Shown here: one piece after another, positions 1 to 8,335 of the stretch
How the letters are laid out: the number at the start of each line of letters is the position of its first letter
Position numbering within the stretch: the stretch's first letter is position 1
Assembly: GCA_039588915.1 (NCBI GenBank)
Contig: JBDGYV010000024.1
Location: forward strand, 1-30,412
Direction of reading: 5' to 3'
DNA length: 30,412 bases
From: CAMYLR01 sp039588915
GTDB taxonomy: Bacteria; Gemmatimonadota; Gemmatimonadetes; JACCXV01; JAHWKZ01
The notes under the pieces: generated by a model
Told to the model about the DNA's origin: nothing
What the model saw: the letters and a program-made list of their open reading frames with translations, nothing else
Databases searched by the model: none
Program-made: the position numbers and the translations under genes

Positions 1-162
1 CGACGTCATGGCGTTTCTCAGGTCGCTCTTGGCCGCCGCGTCAAACGCCTTCTCCTTGGTGCTGGCGAAGCGCGGGATCGCGATTGCGGCCAGAATGCCG
101 ATGATCACCACGACGATCAGCAGCTCGATTAGGGTGAAACCCTTTGTGTTCCGAATCTTCAT
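1..162 (-). CDS. pilA: Type IV pilin-like prepilin (partial, N-terminus only)
   Basis: This is the first 54 codons of a type IV prepilin; the rest lies beyond the left edge. The short basic leader MKIRNTKG is followed by FTLIELLIVVVIIG, the class III signal recognised by prepilin peptidase PilD, with cleavage after Gly8. Glu13 is the conserved mature Glu5 needed for methylation and subunit docking. The hydrophobic helix continues to about residue 31 (IPRF). The ATG at 160-162 is preceded by AAAGGAG at good spacing. The gene is the last of pilS-pilR-pilA, the Myxococcus/Pseudomonas-like arrangement, and has a consensus sigma-54 promoter upstream, so it is probably the major pilin controlled by PilR. 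The globular domain is not visible, so a minor pilin or type II pseudopilin cannot be excluded. Confidence 0.9.
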   Translation of the reverse strand, partial: MKIRNTKGFTLIELLIVVVIIGILAAIAIPRFASTKEKAFDAAAKSDLRNAMTS

Positions 163-248
163 GTCTCTACAACTCCTTTGCCTACCGGCTCGTGTCAACT
201 CTCCAACGGTTCTGCGCGCGTTGGTCTGCGGGGTCGTAGTCCCACTTC

Positions 249-263
249 GCAAGACGAGTGCCA
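249..263 (-). promoter_or_regulatory. Sigma-54 (-24/-12) promoter of pilA
   Basis: On the minus strand this reads TGGCAC-N5-TTGC, a perfect match to the RpoN core consensus with correct spacing. Initiation about 12 bases downstream would give a leader of about 75 nt before the pilA start at 162. The gene directly upstream encodes a sigma-54-dependent activator, PilR, so promoter and activator are adjacent. Confidence 0.82.
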
Positions 264-292
264 GACCGTGACCGAGCCTGCTAGATCGATCC

Positions 293-305
293 TAAGCTAT
301 TGTTA
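293..305 (-). promoter_or_regulatory. Possible IHF site upstream of the pilA sigma-54 promoter
   Basis: The minus strand reads TAACAATAGCTTA, one mismatch from the IHF consensus WATCAANNNNTTR. It lies about 30 bp upstream of the -24 element in an AT-rich stretch, where a bend would bring a distal activator to the polymerase. A small palindrome, GTTATTCATAAC, overlaps it at 302-313. The consensus is loose, so this is only suggestive. Confidence 0.3.
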
Positions 306-408
306 TTCATAACCTTACGGCGATAGTATGAAAGTGGAAAAAGGGTTCCTAAACTGGTTTTTCGACCCACCGGGCGGTGCGGCTGTCTTGCAGATTGCGA
401 CCGATCGT

Positions 409-1839
409 TTACGAAGCGATCTGGATCCCGTAGCGGTCGATCTTGCGGTACAGCGTAGATGGGTCAATACCCAGTATCTCCGCCGCGCGCGCTTTGTTCC
501 CTTCGGTTTTGGCAAGCACCCACTGGATGTACGCCTGTTCGATCGTTTCCATCGTGGGGGTGGGAACGGGCGAGTCCGACACTAGTGGCTGTTCGGGTTT
601 CTCCCTGATTTTCTCAGGCAAGTCCGGGAGGTCGATCGTGCGGCCGGGCTGATCGCCGCTCCAACCGGCGAGTACGAGCAATCGCTCGACGACGTTCTCG
701 AGTTCGCGCACGTTCCCGGGCCAGTCGTAGGCGCAGAGCGCCTCCCAGGAGCGTTTGGTGAAGATCTTGTCCTGAGAGCGGTTCCCACCAGGCAGCGAAT
801 CCGGGAACCCGGCGCGTGTCAGCACGTAATCGAGCAGATCGGGTATGTCCTCCGGCCGCCCCCGCAGCGGTGGAATCGTGATCGGGATGACGTTTAGCCG
901 ATAGAAGAGGTCCTGACGGAATTCTTCGCGCTCGACCTCCTTTTCCAGGTCTTTGTTGGTGGCCGCCAAGATCCGCACGTCAACCGGGACCGCTTCGGTC
1001 GCCCCGACCGGTATGATCTCCCGTTCCTGAAGCACGCGCAGGAGCTTGACCTGAATCGCTGGGCTCGTATCAGCGATCTCGTCCAGAAACAGAGTTCCAC
1101 CAGCCGCGACTGTGAACAACCCTTCCTTGTCTCGGATCGCGCCCGTGAAGGAGCCCTTGACATGGCCAAATAGTTCCGATTCCAACAATGACTCGGGAAG
1201 CGCTCCGCAGTTGATCGGCACGAAAGGCCCCTTGCCACGACTCGAGTGATCGTGGATGTACCGCGCGAACAGCTCCTTGCCGGTGCCGCTCTCCCCCATC
1301 AGGAGCACCGTGCTCTCCGCCGGTGCGACTTGAGCGGCGACATCCAACACCCGCCGGAAGGCGACGCTCTGACCCACCGGTTCGACCTCTTCAGCATTCC
1401 CGGCCCGCCGGTGCAGCGCCTGATTCTCGCGTGATAGCTTGACGTTGCGCTCCTCCAGTGCGTGCATCTCGATCGCTTGGCGCGCGTTCAAAACCAATTC
1501 CTGGTTCTTGTACGGCTTCTTCAAGTACCGGAACGCGCCCTCGTTACAAGCCTGCATGGCGAAATCCTCATCACCCTGGGCGGTGATCAAGATCACTTTG
1601 GCGAGCGGATCCTGAGATCGAGCCTGCTTGAGTACCGCGATGCCATCACGCCCCGGCAGTCGGAGATCGGTCACCACGAGGTCGATAGGCCCGTTCTCTT
1701 CGAGCCATCCGACAGCCTCGTCACCGGTCCCGCTGGCGGTCACTTCGAAGCCATTGCGTTCGAACAGCACCGAGAGCGCTTCGAGCACGCTTGGCTCGTC
1801 GTCGACCAGGAGCACGCGTGGGGAACTGGACTTCTTCAT
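409..1839 (-). CDS. pilR: Sigma-54-dependent response regulator, PilR type
   Basis: NtrC-family activator of 476 aa. A receiver domain (about 8-122) has the acidic pair D13/D14, phospho-acceptor D58, T86 and K108. The AAA+ domain (about 152-385) has Walker A GESGTGKE (182-189), the sigma-54 contact loop GSFTGA (229-234, a common variant of GAFTGA) and Walker B GGTLFLDE. A Fis-type helix-turn-helix closes the protein (ARAAEILGIDPSTLYRKI). Phosphorylated PilR-type proteins drive open-complex formation at sigma-54 promoters. The gene is 78 bp downstream of the histidine kinase gene and directly upstream of the pilin gene with its RpoN promoter, so the PilR assignment rests on context as well as domains. 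Length is normal for the family. Confidence 0.92.
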   Translation of the reverse strand: MKKSSSPRVLLVDDEPSVLEALSVLFERNGFEVTASGTGDEAVGWLEENGPIDLVVTDLRLPGRDGIAVLKQARSQDPLAKVILITAQGDEDFAMQACNEGAFRYLKKPYKNQELVLNARQAIEMHALEERNVKLSRENQALHRRAGNAEEVEPVGQSVAFRRVLDVAAQVAPAESTVLLMGESGTGKELFARYIHDHSSRGKGPFVPINCGALPESLLESELFGHVKGSFTGAIRDKEGLFTVAAGGTLFLDEIADTSPAIQVKLLRVLQEREIIPVGATEAVPVDVRILAATNKDLEKEVEREEFRQDLFYRLNVIPITIPPLRGRPEDIPDLLDYVLTRAGFPDSLPGGNRSQDKIFTKRSWEALCAYDWPGNVRELENVVERLLVLAGWSGDQPGRTIDLPDLPEKIREKPEQPLVSDSPVPTPTMETIEQAYIQWVLAKTEGNKARAAEILGIDPSTLYRKIDRYGIQIAS

Positions 1840-1917
1840 CTTGCGCTTCGCCGTCTCATCGTGGGTTGTGGACGATTCGGGGGGCGAGCAAATATACCGC
1901 GACCGAACATTCGGCGC

Positions 1918-3633
1918 CTACGAACTGCGGGGGAGCGCGACCCGAAACCTCGACCCACGGCCGGGTTCGCTATCGGCCCACACCATTCCCCCGTGCAGCT
2001 CCACGATCCGGTGCACGATCGCCAGACCCATTCCGAAACCCGTCTGCCGAGTGGTAAAGAAGGGATCGAAAACACGATCCCGTACTTCGGGTTCGATGCC
2101 CGGACCGTTGTCGCGAACCTCGAGCGCCACAAACGGACCGGCGCCCTCCAGCTCCCGTAACATCGCGTCGCCCCCCACTCGCACTTCGATCTCCGGGCCA
2201 GCGACTCCGTCCACCGCCGCCCTGGCGTTGCTCAGCAGGTTGAGACACACCTGTTTGATGAGATTGTGGTCGCCGTCGATCCGGTGGGGCGCCCCGGGAC
2301 GCACAAACACCGTTCGCGGACCGCCTTCTCCAGCCGCCATCCGATCCACCTCAATCGCATCCTCTACAACCGCGACCACGTCGACCCGCTCGAGTTTTCG
2401 GATCCTCACCCCAGAGAATTCTTTGAAATCATCGATCAACGCCGTCAGTCGATCGGTCTCACGAATCGTAAGACTGATCAGCCGCGACTCATCCCTTGCG
2501 TTGCCGCTGGTGCCAGCGCCCAGCAGCTCGACGGCCGACCGAATTGCCGCCAGTGGGTTTTGAAGCTCGTGTGCCAACCCGGCCGAGAGCTCGTTCAGCG
2601 CGCGCAGTCGATCCGCCTGCCGCGCCAGTTCCTCGAGACGCTTTACGTTTTCGACGTCCTTCACGATCGCCGCCGCTCCGCGTCTTCCACCCCGCGGATC
2701 GTACAATACGGTCGTGGTCACGCCAACCGCCCGGGAATCACCCTGCTCGTCGGTGAAGCTCAACTCCGTGTACTCGACCTCGCGCTCCGAGCGCAGCGTG
2801 TCAAGCAGCAATCGATAAAGGGTCGCCAGGCCGGGATGCTCCGTCCGTTCAGGCACTGTCCCACCCGGAGAAATTCCGGAGATCCCGAGCAGCGCGCGAG
2901 CGGTGGAGTTGATGAAATCGATCTCTTCGCGGTCATTGATCGACAAGACACCGCTCTCGATCGTATTCAGCAGGTTCTCGACATCAAACGGGGATCGGGC
3001 GAGTTGTCGCTCCAGCTCTATCAACCTTTCGCGCTGCGCCAGCATACGTCGTCCAACGATTCCGCTCGCCACGCCGACAACCAGAAACACGATGACCGAC
3101 AGCGCGAGGCTCCACAGGATCGTCGTCACCTGTCCGGAGATGTTCGGTAGTGTGATCGTCCCCGATTCCGCCGCGAGCTGCGGGGCGACCTGCCAGTAAG
3201 CGGTGGTTAGGTACACGATCACTACTGTGATGGAAGTCACCATCGCACCACGAAAACCGAGCAGCAAACCGGCGGCCGCGACGAGCAGGATGTAAAACAG
3301 TGCGAACTCGCTCCCGACCCCACCGGTCAGGAGAACCGCACTGGTCGTCAGCAACAGATCGTGGATGACCTGCGCGCCCAGGAAACGGGAGCCGATCGCG
3401 TGGTTCTTGCCGTAGATCCAGGATGCCAGCGTGAAGGCAGTTGGCACGCCGACGATAAGGAGCACGAGCGGGGTCGACGACGGCTCCGTGACGGTGGTCG
3501 TTCGCACGACCGTAGCCGCCACCGCCAGCGCGTAGGCTACCGCCAGCCGGGCCGCGTAGACGCCGGATAGGAGGCTGCGCTCGTCGAGCGTGCGGAGGGA
3601 GCTTGGGAGCGTTCGGGCCATGACTGTAAACAT
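1918..3633 (-). CDS. pilS: Membrane sensor histidine kinase, PilS type
   Basis: Sensor kinase of 571 aa. The first 195 residues contain about six hydrophobic segments with short loops, as in PilS, so the signal is probably sensed in the membrane. A PAS-like region follows (about 215-330), then a HisKA domain with phospho-acceptor H355 in LAHELQNPLAAIRSAV, and a HATPase domain with the N box (N465/N469), G1 DNGPGI (508-513), F box FDPFFTT and G2 GFGMGL (532-537). All catalytic boxes are intact. It presumably phosphorylates PilR, encoded next. The start is uncertain: ATG 3633 has GAAGGG only 2 nt away, and an in-frame ATG at 3621 is the alternative. It is not a hybrid kinase. Confidence 0.87.
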   Translation of the reverse strand: MFTVMARTLPSSLRTLDERSLLSGVYAARLAVAYALAVAATVVRTTTVTEPSSTPLVLLIVGVPTAFTLASWIYGKNHAIGSRFLGAQVIHDLLLTTSAVLLTGGVGSEFALFYILLVAAAGLLLGFRGAMVTSITVVIVYLTTAYWQVAPQLAAESGTITLPNISGQVTTILWSLALSVIVFLVVGVASGIVGRRMLAQRERLIELERQLARSPFDVENLLNTIESGVLSINDREEIDFINSTARALLGISGISPGGTVPERTEHPGLATLYRLLLDTLRSEREVEYTELSFTDEQGDSRAVGVTTTVLYDPRGGRRGAAAIVKDVENVKRLEELARQADRLRALNELSAGLAHELQNPLAAIRSAVELLGAGTSGNARDESRLISLTIRETDRLTALIDDFKEFSGVRIRKLERVDVVAVVEDAIEVDRMAAGEGGPRTVFVRPGAPHRIDGDHNLIKQVCLNLLSNARAAVDGVAGPEIEVRVGGDAMLRELEGAGPFVALEVRDNGPGIEPEVRDRVFDPFFTTRQTGFGMGLAIVHRIVELHGGMVWADSEPGRGSRFRVALPRSS

Positions 3634-3687
3634 GACCCTTCAAGGTCTATGCCGACACCCCGCCCGACCGGGGGGGAGCCTTCTGAG

Positions 3688-5016
3688 CTAGGCGATCACT
3701 CCCCGGAAGCGTCGCGTATCGATGGTGTAGCCAGGGAAGACGCGATCCATATTGTCGGCGCCGAGGTGACGGACGACGACGTCGCCGAAGACGTCGCGAA
3801 AGTCGGTTGTGATCGCCAGATCGCGCTGCTCGTAGAGCTGACCGGCGTCGAGTCCAGGCCACGCACCGAGCACGTTGCCGCCCGACACGGCCCCGCCGAG
3901 AACCAGCATGCAGTTGCCATGGCCGTGGTCGGTGCCGCCGCTACCGTTCTCGGCCACTGTGCGGCCAAACTCCGACATCGTGACCACCACCACGTCCTCC
4001 ATGCGGTCACCGAGGTCGCCGTACAGGGCGGTGAGACCGGCCGCAAACTCGCGCAACCGATTCGCGAGCTGTCCTCTCGAACCACCCTGAGCCAAGTGGG
4101 TGTCCCAACCCCCGAGATCGGCGAACGCAACCTCGAGCCCGACATCGGCCTTGACGAGCTGAGCGATCTGTTCGAGCGAGCGACCAAACGGCGTTCTCGG
4201 ATACACCACCCCGACTCGCGGTACGTAACGCGTTGGATCGGCCTGCCGCAGGAGCTCGATCGCGTCAAAGGATTGATCCGCAGCACCGCTTACGATGTCT
4301 CCCGACGAGCTGCGGTATAATTCTGAGAACGTCGTCTCGAGCGAGCGGTCCCGACCACCTGCCACCCCGAATCGCTGCAAGTCGGGGATAGCCAACGTGG
4401 GGTAGGTGCCGCGGAGCGACAGGGGCAGCTCGGGCGCGATCGCGATCCCTCGCAACAGGTCGCTCGCCAAGCCAGTCTGGCCGGCGGCGTGGTCGGCGGC
4501 GTGGGCGCTGCCGCCGGCCAACGTGCGGCCATCACACTCGGTGCATCGATTCTCGGCAAGCAGTCGGTTCAACCACCCATCGCGCGTCGTCTTGATCCCG
4601 GGGGTGGCGGTCTCCATGAAATCCTGAGCTTCGAAGTGAGAGCGCGTCGGGTGCGGCGACCCACAGGCGTGGATCACCGCCAGCTCGCCACGCTGCCAAA
4701 GCGGTAGGATCGGCTCAAGCGACGGATGGAACCCGAAGAAACCGTCTAGATCAAGCGCGCGCTCTTCCGCGCCGGCGCGAGGAGGGTCAATCGCGATCGA
4801 CCGCCGTACGCGGTAATACGCCTTTTCACCAAACGGGACGACCATGCTGAGCCCATCCACGGCGCCCCGTTGGAAGATGCAGATGATCGTTTTCTTGCGT
4901 ATGGCAGCCGCCGTGTCGGCCAGCAACGCTCGGGTGAGAAACTCGGGGGGCATCCCCAATGTCAGGAGCGCCAAGCCGCTGTTCTTGAGAAACATCCGCC
5001 TGGGTATTGCGTGCAT
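3688..5016 (-). CDS. DUF1501 family protein with Tat signal
   Basis: A 442-aa DUF1501 protein, a family related to the alkaline phosphatase/sulfatase fold but with no established activity. The N-terminus RRMFLKNSGLALLTLG is a twin-arginine signal, implying export of a folded protein. Family landmarks are visible: FQRGAVDGLSMVVPFG near residue 48, DLGGWDTH, TMSEFGRTVAENGSGGTDHG and the GGAVSGGNVLG segment. The start lies 21 bp after the DUF1800 stop, the usual DUF1800-DUF1501 pairing, so the two products probably act together in the periplasm or at the cell surface. It ends 54 bp before pilS. What it does is unknown. Confidence 0.9.
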   Translation of the reverse strand: MHAIPRRMFLKNSGLALLTLGMPPEFLTRALLADTAAAIRKKTIICIFQRGAVDGLSMVVPFGEKAYYRVRRSIAIDPPRAGAEERALDLDGFFGFHPSLEPILPLWQRGELAVIHACGSPHPTRSHFEAQDFMETATPGIKTTRDGWLNRLLAENRCTECDGRTLAGGSAHAADHAAGQTGLASDLLRGIAIAPELPLSLRGTYPTLAIPDLQRFGVAGGRDRSLETTFSELYRSSSGDIVSGAADQSFDAIELLRQADPTRYVPRVGVVYPRTPFGRSLEQIAQLVKADVGLEVAFADLGGWDTHLAQGGSRGQLANRLREFAAGLTALYGDLGDRMEDVVVVTMSEFGRTVAENGSGGTDHGHGNCMLVLGGAVSGGNVLGAWPGLDAGQLYEQRDLAITTDFRDVFGDVVVRHLGADNMDRVFPGYTIDTRRFRGVIA

Positions 5017-5037
5017 GCCGTCCCTCCTGCGGTGCTA

Positions 5038-6666
5038 TCAGTGGTATTGAAACTCAGGCGATCCAAGGACGAGGCCGACCGTCCGCGTGTCGCGCTCGCG
5101 AGCTGAGATCGCATTGGCCTCGAGATCGGCCCGCACTATCGATTCCAGCTTGGCCGTGTCGATTCCCGGCAACAGCGCATCAAGCACGATCGTCACCGGA
5201 TCGATTGTGATCGATGATCCGGGCAGGAGATTCAAATCGACGTTGTCGATTCGTCCGGCAGCCAACGCCAAGCCGAGGTTCAACCGCTGCAACATGGCGC
5301 CGCTGCTCACCCACTCGGGATCGGTGTCGGGATAGCCGGTGGGAGCGGCTTCCAAGTAGGGGACGTGATCGAGTTCACGCAGGGCGCCAAACAACCGACG
5401 CGAGGGTCCAACATCAGCCGCGCTCATCCGTAGCGCGCTGGTGATGAGCTCGAACGGCGACTTCACCTTGGCGCCGATGTTCTCAGCGACATAGAACTGC
5501 TCGGCCATGAACAATGCCTTCGTGACCGCACCCAGATCGCCCTCGGTTTCGACGTAGATACCGGCGATCTCGTCGACCAGCCCAGCCGGTGCGCTGTCGG
5601 ACACGAACGCCTCCACGAGCTTGGTCGCCAGGTGGTGGGCGGTCGACGGGTGAAGCGCCAGCAAGTGCAGCACCCCCAAGCCGTCCTCGATGCCTTGCCC
5701 TGACGGTAGGGTGCGCCCCAGGACCGTTTTCTGACCCTGGTCGTGCATCTGCGGTCGGAACTTGAAAGCGACTCTCTCCGGGAGACTGCCTCGGGGCTGA
5801 CCCTGCTCACGGCGCGTGCCGCGCCCCCACTCTCTACCGTCATCGAGCGTCCAGCCGGTAAACGCGCGCGCCACCTCGACCACATCGTGCTGCGTATACC
5901 CACCATCCACACCGAGCGTGTGGAGCTCGAGGAGCTCACGTGCGTAGTTTTCGTTCAACCCCAGCGTCCTACCCCGTCGCTCAACGAACCGAGCAGCCTG
6001 CGACTCTGAGCCTGCCGATCGCCAGTTGTCGAGGTAAACGAGCATCGCCGGGTGCGAAGCGGTGGCCTCCAGCATCTTCTCGAACTTGCCGAACACGTGA
6101 GGTCGGATCGCGTTGTTCTCATAGTCGGAGACCAACCAACGGGTGGGACCCTTGCCCCAAAACACATTGAAGTGGTTGAACCAGAACTCGGTCATGACCG
6201 CTTCCAGCTGCCGTTCCGAATAAACGGCCCGCTGGAGGCGCGCGCCGGCCAACTCGGCCAGGATCCGGCCGGGCGGCGAAGCCCCCATCTCGCGCATCAG
6301 CTGACGGCGTCGCTCGGGAGTCAGCGAGTCACCCTCGCCGAGCCGCTCTTGCAACACTCGCAGCGGCGGATACTCAGCCAACAGCTCCGTCGGGCTCATC
6401 GTTGCCGCGCCGTAGTTGTTGAGCCGGGCTTTGAACTCAGTGTCGTCGATCTGCTCGGGGCGCATTTGCCAGTCGAGCCACCCCTCGACGCCGAGCTCAA
6501 TCACCTTCGATATGTCATTTGATCGGGGCCCGTAGGTAGCGCGCTGGAGGAGGTGAATGGCACGTGCCTCGGCGGTGCCACTTTGCGCTGCGGCGGGCCG
6601 ATTACACACTAGGATAGCGGCAGCAGCCATAAACTGGACCACCGCTACTCGATTTGTTTTCACCAT
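5038..6666 (-). CDS. DUF1800 family exported protein
   Basis: A 542-aa DUF1800 protein of unknown biochemical function. A Sec signal peptide (about 1-27, ending RPAAA) would be cleaved to leave Gln28 as the first mature residue. Family motifs are clear: AIHLLQRATYGP near the mature N-terminus, GLNENYARELLELHTLGVDG, YTQHDVVEVARAFTGW, and a C-terminal SPEF. It is the first gene of the DUF1800-DUF1501 pair. The ATG at 6666 is preceded by GGGAG with 7 nt spacing, but this Shine-Dalgarno lies in the 3' arm of a stable hairpin (6674-6715), which suggests controlled translation. Its place between pilC and pilS is unusual. Confidence 0.92.
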   Translation of the reverse strand: MVKTNRVAVVQFMAAAAILVCNRPAAAQSGTAEARAIHLLQRATYGPRSNDISKVIELGVEGWLDWQMRPEQIDDTEFKARLNNYGAATMSPTELLAEYPPLRVLQERLGEGDSLTPERRRQLMREMGASPPGRILAELAGARLQRAVYSERQLEAVMTEFWFNHFNVFWGKGPTRWLVSDYENNAIRPHVFGKFEKMLEATASHPAMLVYLDNWRSAGSESQAARFVERRGRTLGLNENYARELLELHTLGVDGGYTQHDVVEVARAFTGWTLDDGREWGRGTRREQGQPRGSLPERVAFKFRPQMHDQGQKTVLGRTLPSGQGIEDGLGVLHLLALHPSTAHHLATKLVEAFVSDSAPAGLVDEIAGIYVETEGDLGAVTKALFMAEQFYVAENIGAKVKSPFELITSALRMSAADVGPSRRLFGALRELDHVPYLEAAPTGYPDTDPEWVSSGAMLQRLNLGLALAAGRIDNVDLNLLPGSSITIDPVTIVLDALLPGIDTAKLESIVRADLEANAISARERDTRTVGLVLGSPEFQYH

Positions 6667-6673
6667 ATCGTCG

Positions 6674-6715
6674 CTCCCATCGGTTGTCCGGGTACTTGGA
6701 CACCATCGATGGGAG
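6674..6715 (-). promoter_or_regulatory. Leader hairpin sequestering the DUF1800 Shine-Dalgarno
   Basis: In the minus-strand RNA, CUCCCAUCG pairs perfectly with CGAUGGGAG. Inside this stem, GGUGUCC and GGACAAC pair with one mismatch around an 8-nt loop, with a 2-nt bulge between the two stems. The 3' arm contains GGGAG, the ribosome-binding site 7 nt upstream of the DUF1800 ATG, so folding would hide it. On the plus strand the same hairpin is followed by TTTTATT and could stop antisense transcription instead. No plus-strand gene ends here, so I favour a role in translation. Confidence 0.55.
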
Positions 6716-6723
6716 TTTTATTA

Positions 6724-6739
6724 ACCGGCGGGGGCCGGT
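6724..6739 (-). terminator. Short GC-rich hairpin after the M28 peptidase gene
   Basis: ACCGGC and GCCGGT form a perfect 6-bp stem with a 4-nt loop, 24 nt past the M28 stop codon and upstream of the DUF1800 leader hairpin. On the minus strand it is followed by TAATAAAA rather than a T tract, so it is at best a weak or Rho-assisted terminator. It may separate the bicupin-M28 unit from the DUF1800-DUF1501 unit. Confidence 0.3.
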
Positions 6740-6763
6740 ATACGCTTGGAACGTGCGGCTCTC

Positions 6764-8335
6764 TTAGCGGGTCAGTGCCCGGATCTCGGTCAGCCCTACC
6801 TCGGTCCACTCAGGAGCGCTCGCGCCATCGGCGATCGCATGTGCCGTGTAGAAGATCAGTCGTGCAACACGCGCGGCTTTGTCGGCGTCGATCTTGTCCG
6901 CTTCGTCCGAGGGTCGATGATAGTCTTCGTGGACGCCGGCGAAGAAGAACAGTGCAGGGATCCCCTTGCGGGCGAAGTTGAAGTGATCGCTGCGGAAGAA
7001 AAAACGCTCCTCCGGCCACGGATCGGGAACCACGGTGAGACCAAGCGAGGGGTTCTGAGAGGCGACCGTTCGAACAAGCGGTCCCAGTGACGAGTACTCT
7101 TGGCCAATCACCACCACGCTATCCGGAGCGTTGCGGGCGATCATATCCACGTTGATGTTGGCCACGATGCTCTCCAGCGGAATCGTCGGGTGATCGCTGA
7201 AATAGCGCGAACCGAGGAGTCCCTTTTCCTCGCCGCTGACCGCCAGAAAGAGCAGCGATCTCGCCGGCGGCTCTTCGAGCGCTGCAAACGCCTCGGCCAC
7301 CTCCACGAGTGCCGACGTCCCGGACGCATCATCGTCGGCACCGTTGTAGATCGAATCCCCCGTCGCGTCAGCGGTGCCGATGCCGACGTGGTCCATGTGC
7401 GCGCTGAAAACCACGTACTCGTCGCGCAGCTCAGGATCGCTGCCGCGGATGATGGCCGCGACGTTCGGGGGGCGGGAATCTTCGAGCGTCAACGGGACAG
7501 CCGCGAAGTGGGCCTCCACGGCAGTCAGCGAAACCCCGCTTGCCAGCAGATCCCCCGGTGCTGCACGATCAAAACCACCTTGGCCCAGGATCGCGGCGGC
7601 GGCGGCATTCGATATGTAGAACACGGGCACCTCGTCGGGGTTAACGAGAACGCGCCTTGGCTCAGCCGACAGCTCCGCCATCCGGCCGACCATCTCCGCG
7701 GGGAACCCGGGGCCCAGCAACAGAAACAACGCCGACGCACCGGCTTCCTCAGCTTGGCGTCGAGCGCTCGCCGCGCGGAGCCGCAAGTCGCGATCAGGGG
7801 CACCGGGCAGGGATGCGACCATCACTTTCCCCTGCACATCGGCCGACGTGGGCAGCCCACCTTCCGGCAACTCGCCGAAATAGATCAACGAACCGTGTCG
7901 CATATCCCGTCCCTCGCGATCGATCGCCGGCGATGCGAAGAAGTCGACGCCGTACTCCAGCATCTGGTTGTCCGAGCCATCAGCGTCCACGGTCCCAAAG
8001 TGAACAGACTCTGTATCGAGGGCCCGGAGTGGGAGTGAGTAGCGCTGAAAAAAGCTGCCCTCGTCGCCGCCTGGCTCGAGACCAGACGACTGGAATTGCG
8101 CGGCTAAGTATTCGGCGGCCATCTCCAGCCCGGGGCTCGGGGTGTCCCGTCCGGCCAACTCGTCGCTCGCCAAGTAGGTGATCCGCGCGCGCATGTCTTC
8201 CGCGGTAATGGTCGCCACCGCTTCCGCGAGAGAGTCATGATCGGCGCTGGGCTCGGATTGAACCGCAGAGCGGGCGCAAGCGCCCGAGAGCGGCAGCAGC
8301 GCGATGAGCAGAACCCGGTGCGCATCTCGCATCAC
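6764..8335 (-). CDS. M28 family metallopeptidase, lipoprotein with PA-type insert
   Basis: A 523-aa zinc aminopeptidase-like protein. A lipobox (LSGAC, Cys20) predicts a membrane-anchored periplasmic or surface lipoprotein. Residues about 110-290 look like a protease-associated insert. The M28 core follows, with expected ligands H313 (SAHMDH), D335 (GADDDASG), E369/E370 (SGEEKG), D397 (NVDMIA) and H473 (DYHRPSDE), so a co-catalytic two-zinc site appears complete. It probably trims N-terminal residues from exported peptides. The gene starts inside the stop region of the bicupin gene: GTG 8335 overlaps its TGA, and the next codon is ATG at 8332, so translation of the two is coupled. The exact substrate cannot be read from sequence. 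Confidence 0.9.
   Translation of the reverse strand: MMRDAHRVLLIALLPLSGACARSAVQSEPSADHDSLAEAVATITAEDMRARITYLASDELAGRDTPSPGLEMAAEYLAAQFQSSGLEPGGDEGSFFQRYSLPLRALDTESVHFGTVDADGSDNQMLEYGVDFFASPAIDREGRDMRHGSLIYFGELPEGGLPTSADVQGKVMVASLPGAPDRDLRLRAASARRQAEEAGASALFLLLGPGFPAEMVGRMAELSAEPRRVLVNPDEVPVFYISNAAAAAILGQGGFDRAAPGDLLASGVSLTAVEAHFAAVPLTLEDSRPPNVAAIIRGSDPELRDEYVVFSAHMDHVGIGTADATGDSIYNGADDDASGTSALVEVAEAFAALEEPPARSLLFLAVSGEEKGLLGSRYFSDHPTIPLESIVANINVDMIARNAPDSVVVIGQEYSSLGPLVRTVASQNPSLGLTVVPDPWPEERFFFRSDHFNFARKGIPALFFFAGVHEDYHRPSDEADKIDADKAARVARLIFYTAHAIADGASAPEWTEVGLTEIRALTR

Noticed and set aside
1891..1914. TATATTTG on the minus strand plus the palindrome CCGAACATTCGG in the pilS-pilR gap, as an internal pilR promoter
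   Set aside because: Only a -10-like element; no -35 or Bacteroidetes-type -33 box at the right distance, and the 12-bp palindrome alone is weak evidence.
2266..3150. A 294-codon plus-strand frame inside pilS, and similar long antisense frames at 7100-8038 and 19660-20484
   Set aside because: Each opposes a gene with intact domains; no recognisable motif or plausible start context.
3634..3687. C/G-run hairpin between the DUF1501 gene and pilS as an intrinsic terminator
   Set aside because: Homopolymer C and G runs can pair in many registers and no T tract follows; not distinguishable from chance.
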